Source: Halanaerobium saccharolyticum (GTDB lineage: Bacteria; Bacillota; Halanaerobiia; Halanaerobiales; Halanaerobiaceae). Taken from it: 64,000 nucleotides of DNA. This document shows positions 1-9,071 of this stretch, in pieces. A program made the position numbers and the translations under genes. The notes below the pieces were generated by a model that was not told the DNA's origin, made no database searches, and saw only the letters and a program-made list of their open reading frames with translations. The stretch spans positions 1 to 64,000 of the forward strand of contig NZ_SNWX01000003.1 in the NCBI RefSeq assembly GCF_004362045.1, written 5' to 3'. Numbering within the stretch: the stretch's first letter is position 1; the number at the start of each line of letters is the position of its first letter.

Positions 1-96
1 TCAAATATCACCGGACAGATGTCCTAATACCATTATTTAATTTTTTAGATTTTTATTTTTTGAATTATTTTAGACTTTTCGCAGTGCAATCATATT
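1..96. other. Probable end of a mobile element abutting the AOR gene
   Basis: These bases do not continue the aldehyde oxidoreductase reading frame: the frame has a stop at 61-63, and recognisable family sequence (IIFEGKAERP) begins only at about 94-100. Read on the minus strand, the stretch next to the junction contains GATTGCACTGCGAAAAGTC, which has the look of a transposon terminal inverted repeat, followed by AT-rich non-coding DNA and a small palindrome GGACAGATGTCC (13-24). The element itself would lie to the left of the window. Its family is not identified. Confidence 0.4.
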
Positions 97-1572
97 ATAA
101 TTTTTGAAGGTAAAGCTGAACGACCACTTTATCTTTCAATTAAAGGAGAAGAGGTTGAACTAAAAGATGCCTCTGATCTCTGGGGTAAGACTGTTTATGA
201 GACCACTGATCTTTTGATTGAAGAAGCCGGAGATAAAAATGCAAGAGTCAGCTGTATTGGTCCGGCCGGTGAAAACTTAGTTAAATTTGCTTCAATTATG
301 AATGAAAAAGACAGAGCTGCCGGTAGAACTGGAGTCGGTGCAGTAATGGGCTCCAAGAATTTAAAAGCAGTTGTGGTTAAAGCAGATGAAAAACAGGTTG
401 AGTATTTTAAAGATGAAATGATGAAGGTTGTCAAAAAGCAGACTAAGATGCTGAAAGAAGATGGAGTTACTGGAGAGGGATTACCTGCTTTAGGTACCAA
501 AGTACTGGATAATATTATTAATTCTACTGGTCTTTATCCGGCCCACAATTTTCAGCAGGGTACCTTTGCTGGTGTAGACGAAGTTTCGGGAGAAGCACTT
601 GTCGAAAAAGGTTATCTGCAGTCTAATAGCGGCTGTTATGGCTGTCCAATTCGCTGTGCCAGAAATACTAAACTCCCTAATGGCCAGCAGGGAGAAGGTC
701 CAGAATACGAGTCAGGCTGGGCATTTGGAGCTGATTGTGGAGTCAATGATCTAAATGCAATTACTCAAGCTAATTTCCTCTGTAATGATCTGGGCATGGA
801 TACTATTACCGCAGGTACAACTATAGCCTGTGCCATGGAGTTATATGAAAAAGGGTATATAGATAAAGATGAACTGGAAAATGGTCCAGAATTAAATTTT
901 GGTTCTTCAGAATCAATAATTTATTACACTGAAAAGATGGCTTACCGCAAAGGATTAGGTGATAAATTAGCAGAAGGTTCATATCGCCTGGCAGAGTCTA
1001 AGGGACAGCCTGAACTTTCAATGAGTGTTAAAAAACAGGAACTTCCTGCCTATGATCCCCGAGGAGTTCAGGGCCAGGGACTTAATTATGCAACTTCTAA
1101 CCGCGGCGGCTGTCATGTTCGAGGTTATATGATCTCACCTGAGGTTTTAGGTTCTCCCGAAAAACTGGATCCACAGGAACTGGAAGGTAAAGCTGGCTGG
1201 GTTAAAACATTCCAGGATTTAACAGCTGTTATTGATTCGGTTGGAATGTGTCTTTTTACTTCCTTTGCGCTGGGACTTGATGATTACAGAGAGATAGTTA
1301 ATGCCGGGACCCAATTTGACTATACTTCTGATTCCTTACTTGAAGCCGGGGAGAGAATCTATAACTTAGAGCGTCAGTTTAACCTGGAAGCTGGAATTTT
1401 GCCAGAGGAAGATAAATTACCTGCCCGTTTTGATGAACCACTACCTGAAGGCCCTCAAAAAGGTAAAAAGTCAGAGTATAGACAAATTTTACCGGAGTAT
1501 TATGAGGTCAGAGGCTGGCAGGAAGATGGCTGGATTAGTGATCAGAAATTAACTGAGATGAAGATTAAATAG
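97..1572 (+). pseudogene. 5'-truncated tungsten aldehyde:ferredoxin oxidoreductase (AOR family)
   Basis: AOR enzymes oxidise aldehydes to acids using a tungstopterin and one 4Fe-4S cluster, passing electrons to ferredoxin in the cytoplasm. The frame is open from about 64 and matches the family from about 97 to the stop at 1572. The cluster ligands are visible as CYGCPIRC with a later cysteine in GMCLF, and pterin-binding segments are visible as NDLGMDT and DPRGVQGQGL. Family members are usually about 600 residues; about 490 remain, so roughly the first 110-130, including the start codon, are missing. The sequence changes abruptly near 95, which suggests insertion of a mobile element. A TTG at 214 could only start an even shorter protein. 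The MoaD-like and MoeB-like genes downstream suit cofactor supply for this enzyme. Confidence 0.75.
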
Positions 1573-1620
1573 TCGAAAAATAAATTGCAGTCTAGATTAA
1601 ATTAACTTAGCCTCGTAAAT

Positions 1621-1656
1621 CCATCCAGTTCTCCGCCGGGAACTGGGTGGAATTTT
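1621..1656 (+). terminator. Hairpin after AOR, possible weak terminator
   Basis: CCATCCAGTT pairs with AACTGGGTGG (one G-U pair) around an 8-10 base loop, followed by AATTTTAATAT. The T-run is poor, so partial termination or mRNA processing between AOR and the cofactor genes is more likely than a full stop. Confidence 0.45.
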
Positions 1657-1676
1657 AATATTAAAGGGTGATAAAT

Positions 1677-1961
1677 ATGGCATTAAAAGTTAAACTTTAT
1701 TCCTTATTTAGGATTAATTTGAATACAAAGAGTGTTGAATATGAACTTGAAAGTGATATTACTATTACTGAGTTAATCAAAAAATTGGATCAGGATTTTG
1801 AAGGCTATTTTACCCAGAAATTACTGAAGAAAGATGGCAGTATTGCTCGAGGAACAATAATTTTAGTAAATGGTCAAAATATCTTTCATCTTAATAAACT
1901 TGAGACAAAAGTTTCTGATGGAGATGTTGTTACTCTTTTTCCTCCATCGGCAGGAGGTTAA
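1677..1961 (+). CDS. MoaD/ThiS-family sulfur carrier
   Basis: A 94-residue beta-grasp sulfur carrier ending in PPSAGG; the terminal Gly-Gly is the residue pair that is adenylated and thiocarboxylated in this family. It most likely supplies sulfur for molybdopterin/tungstopterin of the upstream aldehyde oxidoreductase. A GTG at 1668 is in frame, but it lies inside the ribosome binding site (AAAGGGTG), and the ATG at 1677 is correctly spaced behind it, so 1677 is chosen. The next gene, an E1-like adenylyltransferase, begins three bases after the stop, the usual MoaD-MoeB pairing. Several MoaD-like proteins are AOR-specific; this may be one of them. Confidence 0.85.
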   Translation: MALKVKLYSLFRINLNTKSVEYELESDITITELIKKLDQDFEGYFTQKLLKKDGSIARGTIILVNGQNIFHLNKLETKVSDGDVVTLFPPSAGG

Positions 1962-1963
1962 TT

Positions 1964-2635
1964 ATGAAAGATTATCTAAAAAGACAGCAGAAATTATTTA
2001 CTGCAGCACAGCAGCAGAGGCTGGAAGAATTAAATATTATGATTGCCGGTACCGGGGGCCTGGGTACCAATCAGGCATTACAGCTGCAGCGGATTGGGAT
2101 CAATAAAATTTATCTCTATGATTATGATCAGGTGGAAGTCAGTAACCTCAATCGACAGCTCTGTTATGGGAAAAAGGATATTGGCCGCTTAAAAGTAGAG
2201 GCAGCAGCTGAATTTTTAAATGAATTTGATTTAGAGACTGAGATTATTGCCAGAAATGAAAAGATAACTCTGGAGACTGAAGTTCCAGAAGATATAGATA
2301 TCATTTTTGACGGCATGGACAATTTTGAGTCGCGCTTTATTTTAGATCAGCTGGCCGTAGAAAATGAGCTTCCCTTTATCCATGCCGGGATAGAAGAATT
2401 TTTTGCCCAGATCATGCTGGTACTGCCCGAAAGTGAGCTGCGCTTAAAAGATGTTTTTACCGGTTCAGATAAGCAAGAAGCCCCCGCAGTTTTTTCCCCG
2501 GCTGTAACAGTTACAGCTTCGATTCAGGTGCTGGAAGCTTTAAAGTATCTGCTTGCTTTTGATGATTATCTAGAAAATCAGCTTTTGCACATTGATCTAT
2601 TGAGCAGTCAAATGGAAAAAATAGATTTAAAATAA
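1964..2635 (+). CDS. ThiF/MoeB/HesA-family adenylyltransferase
   Basis: An E1-like enzyme of 223 residues expected to adenylate the C-terminal glycine of the MoaD-like protein encoded immediately upstream. The nucleotide-binding glycine motif is visible near residues 28-35 (AGTGGLG), followed by DYDQVEVSNLNRQ, which matches the family's D-x-V-x-x-S-N-L-N-R-Q signature, and then a GMDNFESR segment. It is at the short end of the family and shows no paired CxxC zinc motifs. It has a strong AGGAGG and overlaps the upstream control region, so the two genes are probably translated together. It could in principle serve thiamine or cysteine synthesis, but the AOR context favours pterin cofactor synthesis. 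Confidence 0.85.
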   Translation: MKDYLKRQQKLFTAAQQQRLEELNIMIAGTGGLGTNQALQLQRIGINKIYLYDYDQVEVSNLNRQLCYGKKDIGRLKVEAAAEFLNEFDLETEIIARNEKITLETEVPEDIDIIFDGMDNFESRFILDQLAVENELPFIHAGIEEFFAQIMLVLPESELRLKDVFTGSDKQEAPAVFSPAVTVTASIQVLEALKYLLAFDDYLENQLLHIDLLSSQMEKIDLK

Positions 2636-2741
2636 TTTGAAAGCTGCCAGAATAAAATATATTACTTTTAAAACGAATTGTAATTTCTACACTTGATAAA
2701 ACAAAATTTCTTTGTTAGCCTTAAACTCAGGAGATGATAAT

Positions 2742-3494
2742 ATGCAGACAGAAATATATCATTTGTTTCACAGTGGAACCGCAGTTAGAGTTGAAAATAA
2801 ATTATTTATATTTGATTATTATAAAGATCAGCCCCAGCAGGAAAAGACTCTGCAGAGTTCTCTGGAAAAAGGAATAGTGAGAGAAGACAGCTTTAAAAAT
2901 ATAACAGAAGCCTATGTTTTTGTTTCTCACAGTCACCACGATCACTACAATCAGGTTATATTTGATTGGGAAAAATATTGTAATCAGATAAATTACATTT
3001 TAGCAGCTGAGGTAGAACCAGCTACAGAGCTAAAAAATAAGGATAACCTTTATTTAATGGAAAAAGACGAAAAACTGCAGCTGGAAAATATTAATATTTC
3101 AAGTTATGGCAGCACAGATAAAGGTGTTTCTTTTCTGGTTGAGCTTGAGGATTTATCAATTTTTCATGCCGGAGATTTAAACTGGTGGAAATGGAAGAAA
3201 TTTACCGAAAAAGTTCAAAAAAGAGAAGCAAGAGAATATAAAAGAGAAGTAGAAAAATTTAAAGATAAGCAGATAGATATTGCTTTTGTTCCGGTTGATC
3301 CAAGATTAGAGGAGCATTATTATCTGGCAGGAGAGTATTTTATTGATCAGGTTAAGCCGGCGCTTTTTGTGCCAATTCATTTTGCTGATAATTATGATGT
3401 GACAAAATTTTTTCGAGATCGATTTAATTCAAATCAGACCCGAGTTGCTGAGATCACTGAGCCGGGAGAGAAGATACTGTATACCAGAAAATAA
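2742..3494 (+). CDS. Metallo-beta-lactamase-fold hydrolase (UlaG-like)
   Basis: A cytoplasmic 250-residue protein with the metal-binding signature HSHHDHYN near residue 68 and further candidate ligands in HAGDLNWW and PIHFAD, placing it in the metallo-beta-lactamase fold. The compact form resembles UlaG-type or uncharacterised MBL hydrolases; the substrate cannot be told. Translation is taken from the ATG at 2742, which has CAGGAG at 2728-2733; an in-frame TTG at 2712 has no such site. It stands alone between the AOR cluster and the sugar locus, with a hairpin after it. Confidence 0.8.
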   Translation: MQTEIYHLFHSGTAVRVENKLFIFDYYKDQPQQEKTLQSSLEKGIVREDSFKNITEAYVFVSHSHHDHYNQVIFDWEKYCNQINYILAAEVEPATELKNKDNLYLMEKDEKLQLENINISSYGSTDKGVSFLVELEDLSIFHAGDLNWWKWKKFTEKVQKREAREYKREVEKFKDKQIDIAFVPVDPRLEEHYYLAGEYFIDQVKPALFVPIHFADNYDVTKFFRDRFNSNQTRVAEITEPGEKILYTRK

Positions 3495-3522
3495 ATTTAA
3501 GGGAATTTATTATTTTTATTAT

Positions 3523-3600
3523 GAGCCATAGTTAAAACCTTCAAATGATTTGCTTTGGTCCTTATATCAGAACAGGTTTTAGCTGCGGCTCTAAATTTTT
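3523..3600 (+). terminator. Long hairpin with T-run after the MBL hydrolase
   Basis: Two collinear paired blocks, GAGCC with GGCTC and TAAAACC with GGTTTTA, form an interrupted stem from 3523 to 3591, followed by TAAATTTTTG. This is consistent with a terminator. The rest of the 3495-3664 gap shows no gene. Confidence 0.5.
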
Positions 3601-3664
3601 GTCTGTTGTATTTAATTTTACAGGGAAGTATTTCATTAAAGAACTAATTAATTTTGGAAATTGC

Positions 3665-3693
3665 TTGACAATTATAATTAATTAATTTATACT
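3665..3693 (+). promoter_or_regulatory. Sigma-A type promoter upstream of the lacI-family gene
   Basis: TTGACA at 3665-3670, 17 bases, TATACT at 3688-3693. Transcription would start near 3700, placing the operator at 3726-3747 about 25-45 bases into the transcript, where a bound repressor could block elongation. Confidence 0.7.
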
Positions 3694-3725
3694 TAAAATA
3701 CGTTGAATCAATATTTTTTTAAAAG

Positions 3726-3747
3726 TTTTTGCACACGTGTTCAAAAA
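3726..3747 (+). promoter_or_regulatory. LacI-family operator 1
   Basis: A nearly perfect 22-bp palindrome with core TTTTGCACACGTGTTCAAAA lies between the promoter and start of the lacI-family gene. The same sequence in the opposite orientation (GAACGCGTGTGC core) occurs at 4814-4835. Two matching palindromes bracketing a lacI-family gene strongly suggest its binding sites and autoregulation. Confidence 0.8.
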
Positions 3748-3795
3748 GTTGATATATAAGTTTATAATTTACATAAGACTAATGAGGTGTTTTAG

Positions 3796-4803
3796 ATGAC
3801 AACTATGAAAGACATTGCAGAAAAAGCAGGGGTATCACGTTCTACAGTATCTAGAGTTATTAATGGTCATGATTCAGTGAAGGAAGAAAAAAGACAAAGA
3901 ATACTAAAAATAGTTAAAGAGCTGAACTTTAAGCCAAATAAAGTTGCTCAAAGTTTAGTTAGCAATCAATCTTATTTAATAGGTGTCATTGCACCTAATA
4001 TTTCTAACCCATTTTACAGTGAAATTATTGAAGCACTTGAGATTGAGGCAAATAATAAAGGATATAATATTATTGTTTGTAATTCTGCTGGTGATATAAA
4101 AAAAGAAGAAAATTATATTGATATTTTATTTGGTCGTCAGGTAGATGGAATAGTTATTATTCCTTCAAAATTTAAGCTAAGTCATTATGAGGAATTAAAA
4201 GATAATGATATTCCTGTTGTAACCTTAACTAAAGATATTAATAAATTTGATTCAGTTTTAATTTCTCATCAAAAAGGTGGGGCTCTGGCTGCAAAACATT
4301 TTATGGAAATGGGACATCAACAATTTGCTTTTATTGGCCCACATCCAGATTTAGAAGGGAAACTTAAAGGTTACGAAAAAGAATTAGAGAAGAAGAATAT
4401 TTCAATTGATAAAAAAAATTATATAGAATGTAATTTTTCTGGAAGATCCGCTTCTCAAAAAGTTTATAATGCAGTTAGTAAATATCTCAATGATTACGGA
4501 CTTAAGGCTACCGCTTATTTTGTTGGCAATGACCTTGGAGCTTTTGGAGCTATCCATGCTTTTTATGATGCCGGGTATAAGATTCCAGATGATTTATCAA
4601 TTGTAGGTTTTGATAATACATTTTTTGCTTCTGAAAGTAGGCCAACTTTAAGTTCTATTGCTCAACCAATTGATAAGATGGTAAAGGTTACTATTGATAT
4701 ATTACTAAGAAGATTAAAGGACAAAGACAACTTAAATTTTGAACATAAGTTTTTAGAACCAGAGTTAATTGTTAGAGAATCAAGTGATTATAAAATAAAA
4801 TAA
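3796..4803 (+). CDS. LacI/GalR-family transcriptional regulator
   Basis: A 335-residue repressor-type protein. Residues 1-50 carry the typical LacI helix-turn-helix (DIAEKAGVSRSTVSRVING) and hinge helix (PNKVAQSLV); the rest is a periplasmic-binding-protein-like sensor domain (LIGVIAPNISNPFYSEI, VDGIVIIP, SIVGFDNT). It probably binds the two palindromes at 3726 and 4814 and controls itself and the ABC transporter/fructosidase operon downstream. The inducer is unknown; a fructose-containing sugar is inferred from the GH32 enzyme and fructokinase. Its DNA appears more AT-rich than the genes to its left. Confidence 0.93.
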   Translation: MTTMKDIAEKAGVSRSTVSRVINGHDSVKEEKRQRILKIVKELNFKPNKVAQSLVSNQSYLIGVIAPNISNPFYSEIIEALEIEANNKGYNIIVCNSAGDIKKEENYIDILFGRQVDGIVIIPSKFKLSHYEELKDNDIPVVTLTKDINKFDSVLISHQKGGALAAKHFMEMGHQQFAFIGPHPDLEGKLKGYEKELEKKNISIDKKNYIECNFSGRSASQKVYNAVSKYLNDYGLKATAYFVGNDLGAFGAIHAFYDAGYKIPDDLSIVGFDNTFFASESRPTLSSIAQPIDKMVKVTIDILLRRLKDKDNLNFEHKFLEPELIVRESSDYKIK

Positions 4804-4813
4804 TTTTTTTCAA

Positions 4814-4835
4814 TTTTTGAACGCGTGTGCAAAAA
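4814..4835 (+). promoter_or_regulatory. LacI-family operator 2
   Basis: A palindrome with core TTTTGAACGCGTGTGCAAAA lies between the lacI-family stop and the transporter operon. It is the reverse complement of operator 1 apart from one base (CACGCGTTC versus CACGTGTTC). It lies about 80-100 bases before the solute-binding protein start. No convincing -10 box was recognised next to it; the operon promoter may lie in the end of the regulator gene. Confidence 0.78.
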
Positions 4836-4917
4836 CAATGGAGGTGATTAAAAAATATCTTTAAAATTATAATTTTTAGATTGAAATTAGTTAATAAAAA
4901 AATTTAGGAGGAAAATA

Positions 4918-6801
4918 ATGAGTAAAAAATTATTAGTTTTTATGCTTTTAGTTTCTGTATTATTGGTGGGACAAACTGTTATGGCGGCAGATTTTAATCA
5001 ATCACCTGTATTAGATGAAAAAGTTGAGAGTGGTGATCTACCTGGAATAGAGAATAGACTACCAGATCAACCTTTTGTAGTTCAGACTGGAACCCAGGTA
5101 CCCGAAAAATATCTAGACTATCAGATAGGTGAATATGGGGGGACCCTTAACCTTGTTTCTGTAGATGCAGTAGTGCATGAATTGTTTTTAGGATTTGGAA
5201 CTCCTGTTTTGAGAGCTCCCGGTCAAACGACTGAAAATCCTAAACCTGCGATTGTAAGTGAATATAAGCATAATGAAGACTATACAGAATTTGAGTTTAA
5301 AATCCGTGAAGGATTAAGATGGTCTGATGGAGTAGAAGTTACAACTGAAGATGTCAGATTTGCTTTTGAAAATTTTTATGCTGACGAAGATGTTGCTGAG
5401 CAATTTCCTGCCATGTTAAAAGATCCAAATGGCAACCCCGGTCAGCTAGAAGTGATTGATAAATATCGTTTTAAAGTTAAGTTTTCAGAAGAATTCGGCT
5501 GGTTTGAAACTCAGTTAGCTTCCTGGATTACTGACTATACAAAAATATTCAAACCTGCTCATTATTTAAAACAATTTCACAAAGATTTTACTCCAGTAGA
5601 AGAAATGCAGGCAGAAATTGATGAGGAAGGTTTAACAAGCTGGTCAGAATTATTAACCCTGAAAGATATAAACCACTGGGAATTAAATCAACCATATTCT
5701 ATTGGAGCACCAGTACTTACAGCCTGGATGCCTGTACAAATTGATTCTAATGTAATGAAGTATCAAAGAAATCCATATTACTGGAAAGTTGATCAAGAGG
5801 GAAATCAGCTTCCATATATTGATAACATAAAGGTAGCAAAAGTTAATAAACAGGAATCAATTGATATGAGAGTCATCTCTGGCAATGTTGATCTTCTTTC
5901 TCAGAGTGCAACCTTAAATAAAATGTCGTTATATAAGCAGAATGAAGTAAAAGGGAATTACAATACTATTCTTACTGGTTCAATAAATAATCCTCCCCTT
6001 CTCTTTTTAAATCAAGATTACAATTATCAAAAAGAAGATAGTGTCTGGCAGGATTTAATGCAGGATCCAGATAAGAGATTCGCAAAAGCATTGGCCTTAG
6101 CTATTGACTCTGAAGATGTGAATAACAGTATTTATTTTGGTCGTTATGGCAAAAAAGGTTTAACTGCAACTCATGATCCTGAAAAAGCAAGAAAATTATT
6201 AGCTGAAATTGGGATGGATAAATTTGATGATGAAGGTTATAGACTGGCACCTGATGGCAGCAAATTTGAGTTTGTGATTTCCGTTACTGATCATGCTCCA
6301 GATATTGTGCCACTATCTATACTTTTAAAACAGCATATTGAGAATATAGGAATTAGAACTACAGTTGATCAAATGGGTATAGATTTATGGTGGCAGCGAA
6401 ACTATAATAATAAATTTATGGGCTCAATTCACTGGAATGATGGTCCAATCTGGCCTTCCGGAATTTCCGAAGATTATCTGCCGGATTTTAAAGGTTCCTG
6501 GGCTCCAGCTTCTTATGATAACTATCTTGGTTTGGGAGGCAGAACACCACCAGAATATTTGCAGAAATTCTTTGATATCCATACAGCAAGAAAGAAATAT
6601 CCTGCTCAATCTAAAAAAGGTAAAGAATTATTTGCGAAACTGGAGAACTGGTTTGATAACAATTTTGTAATGCTCTATCCTGTAGCAGACGTTACAAGTC
6701 CTAATATTATTTCAAAAGATTTAGGAAATGTGCCTGCTGAAGGTTATCCATGGGGACTTGATATTCCAAGAAATATTGATCAGTTATATTTTAAAAAATA
6801 G
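4918..6801 (+). CDS. Family 5 (peptide/oligosaccharide-type) ABC solute-binding protein
   Basis: A 627-residue periplasmic binding protein of the SBP_bac_5 (Opp/Dpp) family. A Sec signal peptide is clear (KKLLVFMLLVSVLLVGQTVMA, roughly residues 3-23) with a predicted cut after VMA; there is no lipobox cysteine, which fits a free periplasmic protein in a diderm. Family features include YKHNEDYTEFEFKIREGLRWSDG-like sequence near residue 115. It is followed by two permeases and two ATPases, then GH32 and fructokinase genes, so its ligand is more likely an oligosaccharide containing fructose than a peptide. Opp-type sugar importers are established in Thermotoga. Ligand not proven. Confidence 0.9.
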   Translation: MSKKLLVFMLLVSVLLVGQTVMAADFNQSPVLDEKVESGDLPGIENRLPDQPFVVQTGTQVPEKYLDYQIGEYGGTLNLVSVDAVVHELFLGFGTPVLRAPGQTTENPKPAIVSEYKHNEDYTEFEFKIREGLRWSDGVEVTTEDVRFAFENFYADEDVAEQFPAMLKDPNGNPGQLEVIDKYRFKVKFSEEFGWFETQLASWITDYTKIFKPAHYLKQFHKDFTPVEEMQAEIDEEGLTSWSELLTLKDINHWELNQPYSIGAPVLTAWMPVQIDSNVMKYQRNPYYWKVDQEGNQLPYIDNIKVAKVNKQESIDMRVISGNVDLLSQSATLNKMSLYKQNEVKGNYNTILTGSINNPPLLFLNQDYNYQKEDSVWQDLMQDPDKRFAKALALAIDSEDVNNSIYFGRYGKKGLTATHDPEKARKLLAEIGMDKFDDEGYRLAPDGSKFEFVISVTDHAPDIVPLSILLKQHIENIGIRTTVDQMGIDLWWQRNYNNKFMGSIHWNDGPIWPSGISEDYLPDFKGSWAPASYDNYLGLGGRTPPEYLQKFFDIHTARKKYPAQSKKGKELFAKLENWFDNNFVMLYPVADVTSPNIISKDLGNVPAEGYPWGLDIPRNIDQLYFKK

Positions 6802-6819
6802 AACAGTAATTTAATAAAG

Positions 6820-6846
6820 TAGCAGCTGGGTTCGACCTGGCTGCTA
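6820..6846 (+). other. Intercistronic hairpin between binding protein and permease genes
   Basis: TAGCAGCTGGG pairs with CCTGGCTGCTA around a TTCGA loop. There is no T-run after it. Stems in this place commonly stabilise the upstream mRNA, which would give more binding protein than permease. Confidence 0.6.
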
Positions 6847-6876
6847 TTAAATAAAATTTAAAGAGGGGGAGAAGAG

Positions 6877-7863
6877 TTGGGTAATTATATTTTACGAAGA
6901 TTTTTAGTGATTATTCCCTTACTAGTAGTTATTTCAGTTATTTCTTTTATAGTAGTTCAATTACCGCCTGGAAGTTATGTTGAAACATATATTCAGAATT
7001 TAAAAAATCAGGGATATCAACCTGATGAAAAAGAAATAGAAAGGCTTCAAAGTAGATATGGACTAAATCAGCCGGCCTATATACAATATTTTACCTGGAT
7101 GAAAAACATGATTTTTGAAGGTGATATGGGGAGGTCTTTTGTCTATAAACAGCCGGTCAGCGAAATCATAGCTGAGCGAGCACCAATGACAATTATGATT
7201 TCTATGATGGCAATGTTATTGCAGTGGATTGTAGCTGTCCCAATTGGAATATTTTCAGCTCGTTATCAATATTCAATTTTTGATTATATTGTCACTTTTT
7301 TTGGTTTTATTGGTCTGGCTTTACCAAACTTTTTATTTGCACTTGTCTTAATGTATTTTGTTTATGTTCATACAGGCTGGGCAGTTGTTGGTATATTCTC
7401 ACCTGAATTTGTTGATGCATCCTGGTCTTTTGCTAAATTATTGGATATGATGAAAAACCTCTGGATTCCACTGGTAGTAATTGCTACAGCTGGAACTGCA
7501 GGTTTGATAAGAACTTTAAGAGGAACCCTGCTTGATGAATTAAAAAAGCAGTATGTTACCACAGCCAGAGCAAAAGGGATGAAAGAAAGAAAATTGATTT
7601 TAAAGTATCCTGTTCGAGTTGCAATAAATCCTTTAATTAGTACAATTGGCTGGATGCTTCCGGCAATTGTCGGGGGAGAGGTTGTTGTATCTCAGGTATT
7701 AAATTTAAAAACACTTGGACCAGTATTATTGGGTTCAGTTAAAAGTGAAGATATGTATCTTGCAGGTGGAATTATAATGATCTTAAGTTCACTGACGGTA
7801 ATTGGAACTCTGCTGTCAGATATTTTATTAGCCTGGGTAGATCCAAAAGTAAGGTATAAATAA
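6877..7863 (+). CDS. ABC transporter permease, DppB/OppB type
   Basis: A 328-residue inner-membrane permease with about six membrane segments; the first is at residues 9-29, and the conserved cytoplasmic EAA-type loop is visible around RAKGMKERKLILKYPVRVAINP. Partner of the DppC-like permease that follows at a 19-base gap. The start is TTG at 6877, set by AAAGAGGGGGA just upstream; no ATG fits the conserved N-terminus (GNYILRRFL). Together with the binding protein and two ATPases it completes a peptide-type importer probably dedicated to an oligosaccharide. Confidence 0.93.
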   Translation: MGNYILRRFLVIIPLLVVISVISFIVVQLPPGSYVETYIQNLKNQGYQPDEKEIERLQSRYGLNQPAYIQYFTWMKNMIFEGDMGRSFVYKQPVSEIIAERAPMTIMISMMAMLLQWIVAVPIGIFSARYQYSIFDYIVTFFGFIGLALPNFLFALVLMYFVYVHTGWAVVGIFSPEFVDASWSFAKLLDMMKNLWIPLVVIATAGTAGLIRTLRGTLLDELKKQYVTTARAKGMKERKLILKYPVRVAINPLISTIGWMLPAIVGGEVVVSQVLNLKTLGPVLLGSVKSEDMYLAGGIIMILSSLTVIGTLLSDILLAWVDPKVRYK

Positions 7864-7882
7864 TTAGGAAAGGAGTGTTGAA

Positions 7883-9055
7883 ATGGCTGAATCTAAAAGT
7901 TCTATTTTCAAAAAGTTTCTCAGTTATATTAAAAATATATTTTCTAAAAATAAAAAAGAAGAATATAGGAGTTTAGAATATGCATCGCAAAGTCAGCTGA
8001 TCTGGTACCGTTTTAAAAAACATAAACTGGCGTCGCTTGGTTTGACAGTTCTTGCAATTTTATATGTCACATCCATTTTTGCGGGCTTTGTGGCTCCCTA
8101 TGCTCATACTGAAAGAATTGATGATTATAAATATGCTCCACCAACTGAAATTCATGTAATAAGTGAAGAAAATGGTTTAAGAACTCCCTTTGTTTACAGC
8201 TACAGTAAAGAATTAGATACCGAAACTTTTCAGTATGAATATGTAATTGATAAAACTAAAGAATATTCTCTTAAACTATTTGTAAAATCTGAGCCCTATA
8301 AATTATTGGGCTTTATACCAATGGAACATAAACTATTTGGAACCGGAGATAAAGATGCACCTGTATTTTTATTTGGTACAGATAATTTGAGCCGTGATAT
8401 ATTTTCTAGAATTTTATTTGGTGGTCGTGTTTCATTATTTGTTGGTTTTGGAGGAGTATTTTTAAGTTTTATTATAGGTAGTTTACTTGGAGGTATTTCA
8501 GGCTATTTTGGTGGAGTTATTGATGAAATAATTATGAGGGCTGTTGAATTATTGATGAGCATACCTAAAATTCCTCTCTGGATTGCTTTTTCTGCAGCTG
8601 TACCCAGAGACTGGACTGCTGTTCAAACTTATCTTGCGATTACTATGATTTTAGCTTTAGTGGGCTGGACAGGTCTGGCGAGAGTTGTTCGCGGTAAATT
8701 AATGTCTTTAAAAAATGAACAGTTTGCAATGGCGGCAAGGGCTGCAGGGGCCAGTGATTTCAGAATCATCACCAAACATTTACTTCCTGCATTTATCAGT
8801 TATTTAGTTGTTCACCTTACTCTAGCAATTCCAGGAATGATTTTAGGCGAAACTACCCTGAGTTTTCTGGGGCTCGGTATTCAGCCTCCTGCTGTCAGCT
8901 GGGGAACACTGCTGCAGGACGCACAGGATCTTACAGTCTTAGCAGATTACCCCTGGCATCTAATTCCAACTGTTTTTGTAATCGTAACAGTTTTAATGTT
9001 CAACTTTATTGGCGATGGACTCAGAGATGCTGCCGATCCATATTCCAGCAAATAG
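7883..9055 (+). CDS. ABC transporter permease, DppC/OppC type, with enlarged periplasmic loop
   Basis: A 390-residue permease, about 90 longer than typical DppC. After an N-terminal cytoplasmic tail of about 50 residues and the first membrane helix there is a periplasmic stretch of roughly 100 residues before the usual GTDNLSRDIFSRILFGGRVS segment. The EAA loop is present (ARAAGASDFRIITKHLLPA), as is the conserved LSFLGLGIQPP ending. Enlarged loops of this kind occur in Opp-type sugar transporters, supporting oligosaccharide transport here. ATG start with AGGAGTGTTG upstream. Confidence 0.93.
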   Translation: MAESKSSIFKKFLSYIKNIFSKNKKEEYRSLEYASQSQLIWYRFKKHKLASLGLTVLAILYVTSIFAGFVAPYAHTERIDDYKYAPPTEIHVISEENGLRTPFVYSYSKELDTETFQYEYVIDKTKEYSLKLFVKSEPYKLLGFIPMEHKLFGTGDKDAPVFLFGTDNLSRDIFSRILFGGRVSLFVGFGGVFLSFIIGSLLGGISGYFGGVIDEIIMRAVELLMSIPKIPLWIAFSAAVPRDWTAVQTYLAITMILALVGWTGLARVVRGKLMSLKNEQFAMAARAAGASDFRIITKHLLPAFISYLVVHLTLAIPGMILGETTLSFLGLGIQPPAVSWGTLLQDAQDLTVLADYPWHLIPTVFVIVTVLMFNFIGDGLRDAADPYSSK

Positions 9056-9071
9056 AAGGGGGGAGTTTATA

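Noticed and set aside
1870-2106. 78-codon frame overlapping the MoaD-like and MoeB-like genes
   Set aside because: It lies in another frame of two clear family members and has no family match.
4838-4864. Eight-codon ORF (ATG GAG GTG ATT ...) after operator 2
   Set aside because: It overlaps a GGAGGTG sequence, has no binding site of its own and no recognisable product; probably chance.
6826-6838. GGGTTCGACC resembles a tRNA T-arm
   Set aside because: No acceptor stem, anticodon arm or CCA-like end is found around it; it is the loop of the intercistronic hairpin.
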